This document shows, in pieces, positions 14,046 to 22,504 of a stretch of 64,000 bases of DNA (positions are counted from its first letter, which is position 1; the number at the start of each line of letters is the position of its first letter). The stretch comes from Moesziomyces globuligerus. Taxonomy: Eukaryota; Basidiomycota; Ustilaginomycetes; Ustilaginales; Ustilaginaceae. Location of the stretch: positions 551,907-615,906 of the forward strand of contig JARVLF010000022.1 in NCBI GenBank assembly GCA_030849465.1. The letters are read 5' to 3'. Both the position numbers and the translations under genes were made by a program. The notes under the pieces are model-generated. The model ran no database searches and was not told the DNA's origin. It saw only the letters and a program-made list of their open reading frames with translations.

Positions 14046-15620
14046 ATGTCGTCATCCTTCGCCATACCACGAAGCTTTGCGAAAAGTCTGCACCAGAAAC
14101 ATCCGAGCCGCTCAGATCAAACTTTAAAGGGTGCCTCGAGCGAATCGGCTTGGTCGAAACTCCAAAGACAAGCTGGCACGTCCGCATCTGCTCACACCAA
14201 CCCGTCCCATCAAGGTGGTATCAGCTTTACCGTCTTTGTTCCTCGCCACCATCATTGCGACAGCCACGAAACCCACACCGACATGTGTGTGCACTTTCAT
14301 GCGCGCAGAGCCAGCATCGCAATCCCACAGGATGGGGCGTATGGGGCGTATGGGGCGTATGGGGCGTATGGGGCGTCTGGAATGGCAGCGGAACAGCAAC
14401 ATGGCCTCATGGATGCGTGGACGCATTCAACGCGACACTTGCTTGATCGACGCAACAGCTTGCCGCCACCTAGCGCCTCTTCCGCCCCCGTGATGCAGCT
14501 GCCACTCCGAGCCGGGCATTCTCGCTACTTGCCAGGCTTCTTGACGGCTTCTAACCACAACCCTCAAGCAAAAATCAATCCCAGCTCGCCCAGTGCAGCT
14601 GATCAAGCCATGTGCTGCAGGCAGTTTTGTCCATTGCCCAGCTGTAGCAGCTCCTTCCAGGCCCCCCAGCCTCGGGAGCTGGTGATGCTTGGCTGCTCGA
14701 GTCAACCATATGAACACCATGCGTTGCTCGACTGGCACCTCGGACAGGATCCAGATCTAGTCCACGGTGCGAGCTTCAGTGTTGTGGGGAGCAGCACTAG
14801 CGCCGGCTTGCGCTGCAGCTGCTCGTACTCCAGGAGCACAGTCGAGCAAGCTCATCCGAAACACACGCAGTATGAGCCGTCTGGACTGCCAAGAGACACG
14901 CCGGTGGCACACCCAAGTTGCAATGATCTCTCCGAGATGCTGGCTTCATGGCCTTGCGTCCCGTCCAGACAAGACGCCATCCGCACCGACGCCGATGTCA
15001 ATCACAAAGGGAGCCAGTTGGATACGAGCCCTAGTCTTGTCGAGCGTGCCTTGTCATCTTGCACAACGAGCGGCAGCTCGGACGGCGAAACGCTTGCACC
15101 GAGCTTGGCAGCATCCGAGGCTCCGACTGCAGTTCTCACAGCACTGAGCAACGCGGCATCTTCAACTCCAGACCGGCCAAGCTGGTGTTCGACACCGTCG
15201 CTGGCTCCTGAACTGGAGCAGCTGCTCACATCTCTGACCGAGGACGCGAGCACGAGTCCGTCCAGTGATGGCTCTGCGATGGGCAAGGTCGTCGAATCGC
15301 TCAGCCATCCTCAACCTGCACCACCACCACCGCAGCCGAACGATGGCGACATGAGCTGCAGTGCCAGCACGGACGCCAAGGGGACAGGTGGCAGCACCAA
15401 GCAGGCGGGCGCAGATGCTCCGCTTCGAAAGCGCAGACGGAAGCGCTACGATCAGGTACGGCGAATTTTTGCCTGCCCTTTCCGTGGCTGCCCGAAAAGC
15501 TACGGCAAGCTGCAGCACCTCAACACGCATCTCGACCAGATGAATCACGGAGACAGGCAATGTCTTGAGCAGTATCGTAATGGCAGCAGGTTGCTGTCCC
15601 GAGCACAACATGGCTCCTGA
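14046..15620 (+). CDS. Con7-like C2H2 zinc-finger transcription factor, candidate cluster regulator
   Basis: The protein is 524 residues from the ATG at 14046; the same frame extends upstream to 14019 only through TTG. Most of it is low-complexity Ser/Pro/Gln sequence. Near the C-terminus, after a basic stretch (RKRRRKRY), lies one C2H2 finger: C-x4-C-x12-H-x5-H with the core KSYGKLQHLNTH. The pattern of a basic RRRY-like lead, CxxxxC, YGxLxHLN and a trailing MxHG matches fungal Con7-type regulators as I know them. It lies between the first NRPS and the ABC transporter, so a pathway role is plausible but inferred. A nonanucleotide repeat near its N-terminus encodes Gly-Ala-Tyr units. Expected location is the nucleus. 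Confidence 0.8.
   Translation: MSSSFAIPRSFAKSLHQKHPSRSDQTLKGASSESAWSKLQRQAGTSASAHTNPSHQGGISFTVFVPRHHHCDSHETHTDMCVHFHARRASIAIPQDGAYGAYGAYGAYGASGMAAEQQHGLMDAWTHSTRHLLDRRNSLPPPSASSAPVMQLPLRAGHSRYLPGFLTASNHNPQAKINPSSPSAADQAMCCRQFCPLPSCSSSFQAPQPRELVMLGCSSQPYEHHALLDWHLGQDPDLVHGASFSVVGSSTSAGLRCSCSYSRSTVEQAHPKHTQYEPSGLPRDTPVAHPSCNDLSEMLASWPCVPSRQDAIRTDADVNHKGSQLDTSPSLVERALSSCTTSGSSDGETLAPSLAASEAPTAVLTALSNAASSTPDRPSWCSTPSLAPELEQLLTSLTEDASTSPSSDGSAMGKVVESLSHPQPAPPPPQPNDGDMSCSASTDAKGTGGSTKQAGADAPLRKRRRKRYDQVRRIFACPFRGCPKSYGKLQHLNTHLDQMNHGDRQCLEQYRNGSRLLSRAQHGS
14332..14376 (+). repeat. In-frame 9-bp tandem repeat (5 copies) in the regulator gene
   Basis: ATGGGGCGT is repeated five times without interruption and reads as Gly-Ala-Tyr repeats in the regulator frame. 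Because the unit is 9 bp, copy-number change would alter protein length without shifting the frame. Confidence 0.95.
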
Positions 15621-16376
15621 CAACCTTGAACAATACGATGCAATGCAAAGGACCGTTTCAATCGCGTTTACAAGACTTGCCCTGGCGTGATCGTCTGTCC
15701 GTCAGTCCGCTTGCGCTGCGGGTCGAGAGGGTGCAAAACGTGCCATTGTTTAGAGAAATTGAAAATAATTGATAAAACGTGAAAAGAATAGCGGTGACGA
15801 AAATAAAGCTTCGAAAAAAGTCATTTATTTCGACTTTCCGCTGTGATGTGTACAGTTTATTTTGATAATATACATTCTATTTTAGTTCTTTCGCTTGGGC
15901 ACTCTTAGTGTCGGAGATTGTACAGCCGCGAGTCTGCAGCTTGTCATCGAATTCATGCGCCAGCAATGCGGGCCACCCTAATTATTAATACCGTATTAAT
16001 GCTCGAAGCTCGAAGCGAGCCGGCGGATGCGAAAAATGCAGCAGCAGCACTGAACAGCACTAAATTGGTGCCTCAATCCGGACGTCGTCCAGCACAGATC
16101 AGAGGCCTCCAACTCCGAGGCTGCACGGTTGCTCGGCGGCTCCCAAATAACGTCCCGGCAGTTCTGCCAATCTCTTATCAATGGCTTAACACGAGACCTG
16201 GTAGAGAAATGCCGTCCAGCTTCTGTACGTCGAACAGCTGTCAGAACAAGTTAGCCGCTCAGCTCGCTCTTTTGCATGTGGCCAGATCCATTTTCACACC
16301 ACCATCCACAACCACCCGCCCTGTGCAGATAACCACCAACTTCTGATCCCATCCCTCCTCTCATCAGCAGCGCTTC
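15621..16376. promoter_or_regulatory. Intergenic region upstream of the ABC transporter
   Basis: This is 0.75 kb without a credible gene. It includes an AT-rich stretch at about 15750-15880, likely the 3' flank of the regulator. The imperfect palindrome GCACTAA-A-TTGGTGC lies at 16057-16071, about 300 bp before the ABC start codon. It resembles the perfect palindrome upstream of the second NRPS. Confidence 0.5.
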
Positions 16377-19300
16377 ATGAAATGTTCTGATCTCGACATG
16401 ACTTTGTCGTTCTCGAGAGCCATCTGCTACGACGGCACCACGCTGCGTCCCGACAGCCGGTGTCGCACGCTCGACTTCACTGTCGGCTTCGAGAATGTTG
16501 TGCTCAGCATTCTGCCCAACGCTGTCTTTTCGCTTTTCTGGATTGCTAGTCGGCTTCCGCACCTCCTCCGACGCAAGAGCATCTTGACCAGAGCTTGGAA
16601 GGCAGACCGGCTCTTGCTTGCCCGCACAGCATTCGGGCTTGTCTTGTTCTGGCTCAGCCTCGCTCTGCTTATTGTCGTCAACTTGCAATCTCGATCCTCG
16701 GCAACGTACCAATCCATTGGCAGCTCCACCTTTCTCGCCGCTTGCTCAGTGTCTTTGGCCACCTCGGCGGTTTTCAGCTTGGCCACCTGGATCGAGAGGC
16801 GTCGCGTCGTCGGCGGCAACTGGCTCCTACCCGTCTGGCTTCTGCTCACTCTGCTTTTCGACGCCGCCCGCCTTCGCACGCTCGGTCTTCTCGACGTTTC
16901 ATCCAGCCATGCCGCCCTCTTTGCCCTCTTCGCAGCGCATTTGGCCTGCAAATGCTGCTCGTTCGTGCTAGAGTCTAGCAACCCGTTCGAGCAGAGCTTT
17001 CGTCGACGCGCACAGGCGGTGCCTCGTGAGCAAACAGCCACCTTCATCGATCGGCTCGGCTTCTTTTGGCTCTTTCCGCTGCTCGCAAGTGGCATCAGAG
17101 GAACGCTCACCCTCGGCTCGCTCCAACCGCTTGGCGCTTCGTACGATCCCCGCCACCTCAAAGCCAAGCTGGACCGCAACTGGACAGCATCGTTTCGCCT
17201 CGAAGTTTTGCCACACCTCTTTCCCGCTCTCAGACGCTCGCACGCGCTCACCGTGTCCCTCCTTCGCTCCTTTTTCCCCGCCCTCATCCTCAAACCACTC
17301 ATCCCTCGTCTCATCCTCACAGCAGCACAGCTTGCGCTCCCCTTCCTCATCTCGGACACAATCACCTTCATCCAGTCCTATCAGCAAGCAGAGAGCGCAG
17401 GCTCCAACATCCCACCAACACCCCAGCCACCTGCCATCGGCTGGTCGCTGGCGGCATCCTTTGGCTTGCTCTTCTTTATCATTGCTGCATCCACGGGTCA
17501 ATACTTTTTCTCGGTCTCGCAGGCATCCACCTTGCTCAGGGGTGCGCTCGTCACTTCGGTGCTGGACAAGTGCGTCTCGCTCGACTTTTCCCGCGCTTCT
17601 CAGCTAGGTTCCGCGGGCGCCACCAACCTGCTCGGCGTCGACGTCGAAAAGGTGGTCTTCTGCATCGACCCTCTGCACGAACTGTGGTCTGGCATGGTGA
17701 CCATCGTGATTGGAAGCTACATCTTGTGGCTCCAGATCGGCTTGAGCTTCCTGGCTCCTCTGGTGACGACGCTGTTCGTCTTGTCCGTCTTGCCTCTCAT
17801 CAATCGCGGTCTCGCCGATCGCCAGAAGGCTTGGAGCGCCCAGACAGACAGTCGCCTCCAGCTCACTCGGTCCATCCTTCGCGCCGCACAGGCCATCAAG
17901 ATGATGGCGTGGGAGAACGTCGCCATCCGCCGTCTCGTTTCGGCTCGAACGTCCGAAATCGAGGCGATGAAGCGCTACTACTGGCGTCTTAGCAACGTCG
18001 TCGCCGCCACCAACCTCGCATCCGATCTGCTCATGCTGGTCACCTTTGTCGTCTATGCCCTAGTCGCCAGATCGTCTTCCTCGCTGGCCGACTTCAACAC
18101 CCGCACCATCTTCACCGCCGTTTCCACGCTCAACCTCATCAGCACGCCATTGCTCATGATCGGACAGCGTCTAGCTATCCTCATGTCATCCCTTGCGAGT
18201 GTTCAGCGCATCCAGCGCTTTCTCGAGGACCAACAGGCTCCTCTTCACCTCGTCCACGCTGATGAACGACCCTTCGAGCCTTCAGCAGAGCCAAAGGTGG
18301 TGTCCGCCGAGCAAGAGCTCGCGGTTGCCATCCGCTTTGATGCGGTCGAAGTGCGGTGGACGAAGCGTCCACAGGCAACGCTCTCTGGCGTCACACTCGA
18401 CTTTCCTGCCGGTCAGCTGTCTACCATTTCAGGACCCACCAGCTGTGGCAAGACTACGCTTCTCCTGGCCACACTCGGCGAAGTATTGCCCTGGTCTGGC
18501 TCAATCTCCTTCCGCTCGGCTGGTCGAGCGTCCCCACGCCTCTACGACGGCCGCCCCCGCTTTGGCTACACCGATCAGGCCGCGTGGGTGCAAGAAACAA
18601 AATCAGTGCGCGAAAACATCCTCTTCTTCTCGCAACATTACGATCCGCAATGGTACCGCACCTGTCTCGACGCTACTGCCTTGACCGAAGATGCCGTCCA
18701 CTGGGCAGAAGGCGATGCCCGGCTCGCCAAGCATCTTTCGGGAGGGCAGAGACAAAGGGTGGCACTCGCTCGCACCTTGTATGCGTCGCCTGGCCTCGAT
18801 GTCGTTCTACTCGACGATGCTTTCTCAGCGCTCGACGCAAGGGTCGAGACACACATCCTCACCCAATTGTTTCATCGCAAGCTTGGGCTACTGACGGGCA
18901 AAACGACGGTGCTCGTTACAAACGCTGCCCACATCGTCACCTCCTTCTCTCGTTACCACGTCCTGCTGTCCGAGCAGGGCGACGTCGACTCGGTAGGCCC
19001 TCCAAGCCGTCTCGCCATTCCTTTGCGAGCTGCCGATGGGCAAGACACGCCGGTGGCGGATGAGGTGGCTGTACAACAGCCCCCAAGCGACCTCGGCGGA
19101 TCCAAGCTGGTGCAGGCAAGGGCCGGCAAGATCGAAAGGACACTGTCCCCCAACAGCACAGATGAAGCGGTCGATCAGGCGAAAAGCGCAGACACGGTTG
19201 ACAGCGTCCAGGACGACGGTGTCGAGCAAGTGTCGCATTCCAAGATCGGCTTCTCGACGTACAAGACGTGGTTTGCCATGGCAAGCTACAAACGGCTTGC

Positions 19301-21050
19301 TGTCGCTCTGTTCTTCAACGTGATGGTCATTGCCACCACCGTGGGTTCGCAGATTGTCTTGGAGAAGTGGGCAGGTGCCAACGAGAAGCGTCCAGGCAAG
19401 GACTTTGCGGCATGGATCGCCGCGTTCGCCGTTCTAGTCGTCGCAACGTGCCTCTCCTTTGTGGCATTCTTCTATCCCTTCCTGCTATGGGTGGTTCCAC
19501 GTGCCAGCGACCGCATCCACCGTGCAGAGCTGACGGCCGTGCTGGGAGCACCGCTGTCCTACTTTCATTCAACACCGCTCGGACGCACCTTGAACCGCTT
19601 CTCGCAAGATCTTTTTTTCATCGACTGGGACTGGCCGGTGCAGTGTTCCAACTTTACATCGAATCTGCTCACGCTCCTCGGAAGCCTCGTGCTGATGGTG
19701 GTCTCGGTGCCGTACCTGATCATCATCCTGCTGCTGCTCGCCGTGCTCAGCTGGACGCTCAGAAGGTTGTATATGCCAAGCTCGCGGCAGCTTCGTCGCC
19801 TCGAGATGGCGAGCAAATCGCCGCTGTACACCTCCTGCGGCGATGCCATCGAAGGTATCGCTGTGCTGCGCGCGTTCCGGCGTCAGCACGTCATGCTCGA
19901 AAGCGTCATGCTCCCAGCCATCGACCGCTCGCAACGACCCTTCTACTACGTCTACGCTGTGCGCCGCTGGCTTCAGGTGTATCTCAATTTCGTCGTGCTG
20001 ATCATCAATCTCTCGCTCGTCCTCCTATGCGTAGGACTTAGGGGCTCCAGCTTGGTCGCCCTGATCGGCGTCTCGCTCTCGCAAACCACTCAGATCTCGC
20101 AGATGATCAACCAGTGCATCGTGTCTTGGACCGAGGCCGAAATCGCAGCGGTCGCCATCGAAAGAGTCAACGAGCTTATCCAGACACCGCAAGAGTCGGG
20201 TCAGCGCGGCCAGCGCAGCCAGGATAGTGGCAGCGTGCAGTCGGAGGTGCACCGCGCGATGCAGGATGCCGAGCCGGCAGCATTCGAGTTCCAACACTTC
20301 TGGGCATGGTACCAAAGCGACGAGCACAAGGATCAGCGTAAGCAAGACTCCACAGCAGTGCTGACGGACGTCAGCCTCAGCATTGCTCAGCGAAGCTACA
20401 CGTGCGTCTGCGGCCGTTCTGGCTCGGGCAAGTCCACGCTGATGCTCGCCATTACGCGAATGCTAGCAAAGACCCAGGGACAGCTGTGGATGTACGGTCG
20501 GTCGATCGCCTCGCTGAGCACGCAGGAGATTCGTTCGCAGATGCTAGTGGTGCCTCAACAGCCCTTCATCCTCACGGGCTCGACCATCCGCAGCAACCTC
20601 GACATGGAAGAGCTTTGCGAGGACGACCAGGTGCTCTGGCAAGCGCTCGAGGCGGTGCAGCTCAAATCGAGCGTGGCAAGTCTCGAGGACAAAGTCGAAG
20701 GCAACCTATTTTCGCCGAGCCAAGCACAGCTGTTCGCACTTGCGAGGGCGCTGGTCATTTCGAAGACGAATCCGAGCATGCGCGTGCTCCTGTTGGACGA
20801 GATCAACTCGTCACTGAGCGCCGAGGCGGACCAGTGCATCCAAGAGATTGTCCGCACGTCGTTCCAGCACCTCACGGTTGTCAGCATCGTCCATCGACTC
20901 GACCACATCGAGAAGGCAGACAAGGTGCTTGTGCTCGATCACGGCCGCGTCGCCGAGTTTGATGCTCCTCACGTCTTGCTCGCCGACTCAAATACGCATC
21001 TATACCAGCTGTACCACGCAAGGAACGCTACGACGGACGATGGGCAGTAG
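16377..21050 (+). CDS. ABCC-type (MRP-like) full-size ABC transporter
   Basis: The protein has 1557 residues in one exon. The layout is an N-terminal hydrophobic TMD0-like part (residues 1-220), first transmembrane domain (about 290-620), NBD1, linker, second transmembrane domain (about 970-1250) and NBD2. NBD1 shows Walker A GPTSCGKTT, signature LSGGQRQRVALAR and Walker B VVLLDDAFSALD, with Asp in place of the catalytic Glu as is usual in ABCC NBD1. NBD2 shows Walker A GRSGSGKST, a weakened signature FSPSQAQL, and Walker B LLLDEINSSLS with Glu present. ABCC proteins export conjugates and peptides at plasma or vacuolar membranes. Its place between two NRPS genes suggests export or storage of their product; this is inference. 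Confidence 0.93.
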   Translation: MKCSDLDMTLSFSRAICYDGTTLRPDSRCRTLDFTVGFENVVLSILPNAVFSLFWIASRLPHLLRRKSILTRAWKADRLLLARTAFGLVLFWLSLALLIVVNLQSRSSATYQSIGSSTFLAACSVSLATSAVFSLATWIERRRVVGGNWLLPVWLLLTLLFDAARLRTLGLLDVSSSHAALFALFAAHLACKCCSFVLESSNPFEQSFRRRAQAVPREQTATFIDRLGFFWLFPLLASGIRGTLTLGSLQPLGASYDPRHLKAKLDRNWTASFRLEVLPHLFPALRRSHALTVSLLRSFFPALILKPLIPRLILTAAQLALPFLISDTITFIQSYQQAESAGSNIPPTPQPPAIGWSLAASFGLLFFIIAASTGQYFFSVSQASTLLRGALVTSVLDKCVSLDFSRASQLGSAGATNLLGVDVEKVVFCIDPLHELWSGMVTIVIGSYILWLQIGLSFLAPLVTTLFVLSVLPLINRGLADRQKAWSAQTDSRLQLTRSILRAAQAIKMMAWENVAIRRLVSARTSEIEAMKRYYWRLSNVVAATNLASDLLMLVTFVVYALVARSSSSLADFNTRTIFTAVSTLNLISTPLLMIGQRLAILMSSLASVQRIQRFLEDQQAPLHLVHADERPFEPSAEPKVVSAEQELAVAIRFDAVEVRWTKRPQATLSGVTLDFPAGQLSTISGPTSCGKTTLLLATLGEVLPWSGSISFRSAGRASPRLYDGRPRFGYTDQAAWVQETKSVRENILFFSQHYDPQWYRTCLDATALTEDAVHWAEGDARLAKHLSGGQRQRVALARTLYASPGLDVVLLDDAFSALDARVETHILTQLFHRKLGLLTGKTTVLVTNAAHIVTSFSRYHVLLSEQGDVDSVGPPSRLAIPLRAADGQDTPVADEVAVQQPPSDLGGSKLVQARAGKIERTLSPNSTDEAVDQAKSADTVDSVQDDGVEQVSHSKIGFSTYKTWFAMASYKRLAVALFFNVMVIATTVGSQIVLEKWAGANEKRPGKDFAAWIAAFAVLVVATCLSFVAFFYPFLLWVVPRASDRIHRAELTAVLGAPLSYFHSTPLGRTLNRFSQDLFFIDWDWPVQCSNFTSNLLTLLGSLVLMVVSVPYLIIILLLLAVLSWTLRRLYMPSSRQLRRLEMASKSPLYTSCGDAIEGIAVLRAFRRQHVMLESVMLPAIDRSQRPFYYVYAVRRWLQVYLNFVVLIINLSLVLLCVGLRGSSLVALIGVSLSQTTQISQMINQCIVSWTEAEIAAVAIERVNELIQTPQESGQRGQRSQDSGSVQSEVHRAMQDAEPAAFEFQHFWAWYQSDEHKDQRKQDSTAVLTDVSLSIAQRSYTCVCGRSGSGKSTLMLAITRMLAKTQGQLWMYGRSIASLSTQEIRSQMLVVPQQPFILTGSTIRSNLDMEELCEDDQVLWQALEAVQLKSSVASLEDKVEGNLFSPSQAQLFALARALVISKTNPSMRVLLLDEINSSLSAEADQCIQEIVRTSFQHLTVVSIVHRLDHIEKADKVLVLDHGRVAEFDAPHVLLADSNTHLYQLYHARNATTDDGQ

Positions 21051-21344
21051 GCCTATTCTTTATCTAGCAACAACTTTTATGTCAGCAGCAACAGTGATCG
21101 AGCAGACTCTGAGATCACATTCTCCGGATCGGATCAGTAACAATGAACGTACAACCTCTCTCGATTGCATTTCCCAATCCAATGCTCAACGACGACGCGA
21201 GGAGGCGGACCAGATCAGTGAACACTCGGCACGCTCACGCTCTCCGCTTCAGATCACGGCCAATCCAAATCCACCCTAGTTCGACGACAACGTGCGGAGG
21301 CGAACATACGATTGATTCGAGAGTGCAGAGAAGTATCAGGCCGT

Positions 21345-21880
21345 TCACACACGTTCAATGGACCAGCGTTGTTGTTTCCCCCACTCGTCGCTGATGGACA
21401 GTTTACCTCGCTCGTCAACACCCAGGAACCGATTCGAGTACTGGCGAGGCTGCGAATCGGCGGGGATGGGAATGAGGCCGAACTGATGGCACGTTGCAGG
21501 ATCACGACGGTAGCGAAGGAGAGAGAATGCTCAGCGATCCATCAGTGATTTGTGCTCATGACAACTCGACCTCAGGTGAGAGCGTGTAGCGAGGAAAGGT
21601 GGTCACTTACTTCGGTGGGGGCGCGCTGCTCGACCCACAGTGCGTAGCGATGGCCATCGTCATCCACAAAGAAGACTTCCTCAGGCGTGCCGTGCCTTCC
21701 TACCAAGCCATCGTCCCGGCACAAGAAGAAGTCTTTGCTGGGTCGAAAGCTCGAGGTAATTTTGGAACGCGACGTTTCCGGCCTCGAATCGAGCTGGACA
21801 GAGCTGGCATCTGCGCTCGGCAGTTCGAGATGCAGGGACGGGTTAGCGCTGGCAATGTACGCCCCTGAAGTGTTTGTCAT
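21345..21880 (-). CDS. Small two-exon gene of unknown function
   Basis: Exon 1 runs 21880-21611. The intron (21610-21483, 128 bp) has donor GTAAGT and acceptor CATCAG. Exon 2 runs 21482-21345 and ends in TGA. The spliced protein is 135 residues, acidic and polar, with segments such as PEEVFFVDDDGHRYALW and FLGVDERGKLSISDEWG that read like real globular sequence. I do not recognise a family; alternating hydrophobic/charged segments suggest a beta-rich fold. The ATG at 21880 was preferred over the upstream GTG at 21889. A TATA element lies about 66 bp upstream. It is divergent from the second NRPS, sharing its promoter region and the palindromes at 22107 and 22194. No signal peptide is obvious. 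Confidence 0.72.
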
Positions 21881-21945
21881 GATGATCACGATGAGCAGGG
21901 TTGGAGTTTTGAGCGAAACTACTTCCGCAGCCGCGACAGAGGTCG

Positions 21946-21953
21946 TTATATAT
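21946..21953 (-). promoter_or_regulatory. TATA element of the small spliced gene
   Basis: ATATATAA on the minus strand lies about 66 bp upstream of the ATG at 21880, in an otherwise GC-balanced region, which supports that start. Confidence 0.55.
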
Positions 21954-22106
21954 TTCGTTTGGTAGTCGAGCTCGTTGCAGAGTGTCTGCTGTCCAGCTCA
22001 CCATCAGCGTTGCAGCAGAAAGCAAACCTGTTGAGCAATCGACTAATGAAGGAGGCAGCGCTTGCGAAGGATGGCCCGTTCGCAAAACACACAAGCCGTT
22101 CGAGGT

Positions 22107-22121
22107 TCACTAAATTAGTGA
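22107..22121. promoter_or_regulatory. Perfect palindrome TCACTAA-A-TTAGTGA, candidate regulator site
   Basis: Two perfectly complementary 7-bp arms flank a single A. It lies between the divergent small gene and second NRPS. A related copy lies 87 bp downstream and another upstream of the ABC transporter, so a shared transcription factor site is likely, though the protein is unknown. Confidence 0.5.
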
Positions 22122-22193
22122 GAAGCAGGTGATGAAATACTCTGAGCCGAGGCGCAAACGTGTGCGCTCGTATCATGCGTAGCCGAAGCGAAC

Positions 22194-22208
22194 TCACTAA
22201 AATAGTGT
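22194..22208. promoter_or_regulatory. Second copy of the palindrome (TCACTAA-A-ATAGTGT)
   Basis: It matches the site at 22107 except for two bases in the right arm; the core CACTA-AAA-TAGTG remains symmetric. It lies about 300 bp upstream of the second NRPS start. Confidence 0.42.
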
Positions 22209-22483
22209 ATCGTGTCGACGAGTTCCAAGACGCCTCGCCTCGGGCGACAGCTGTCCACTTTGGCGCATTCTATCCGCAACGACTTGCTCGGGCCAGCTAG
22301 TGGAGCCGCGACAAGTAGACCCGTGGTGCGAAGAAGTGGAAGCGACCCTTGTCAAGACTGTGAATTCCTTAAAAAGCACGAGCTGCCCTACAACGTAAGG
22401 AAAGTAAGCCACACGCAGCGAAGTTTATTGAACCCGCTGCCTGACTTTCCGTCCTCGACAGCCTTCTTGCTCCATTTCCGTCC

Positions 22484-22497
22484 AAACCCTAACCCTA
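22484..22497 (+). repeat. Short telomere-like CCCTAA motif just before the NRPS2 start codon
   Basis: AAACCCTAACCCTA lies 7 bp upstream of the ATG at 22505. It equals about two telomeric repeats in C-strand orientation. It may be a telo-box-like promoter/leader element or a chance or repair-derived insertion. Confidence 0.6.
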
Positions 22498-22504
22498 CAT
22501 CGAC

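Noticed and set aside
15899..15911. Another copy of the cluster palindrome (CACTCTTAGTG)
   Set aside because: The arms are two bases closer together than in the other sites, so it probably is not the same element.
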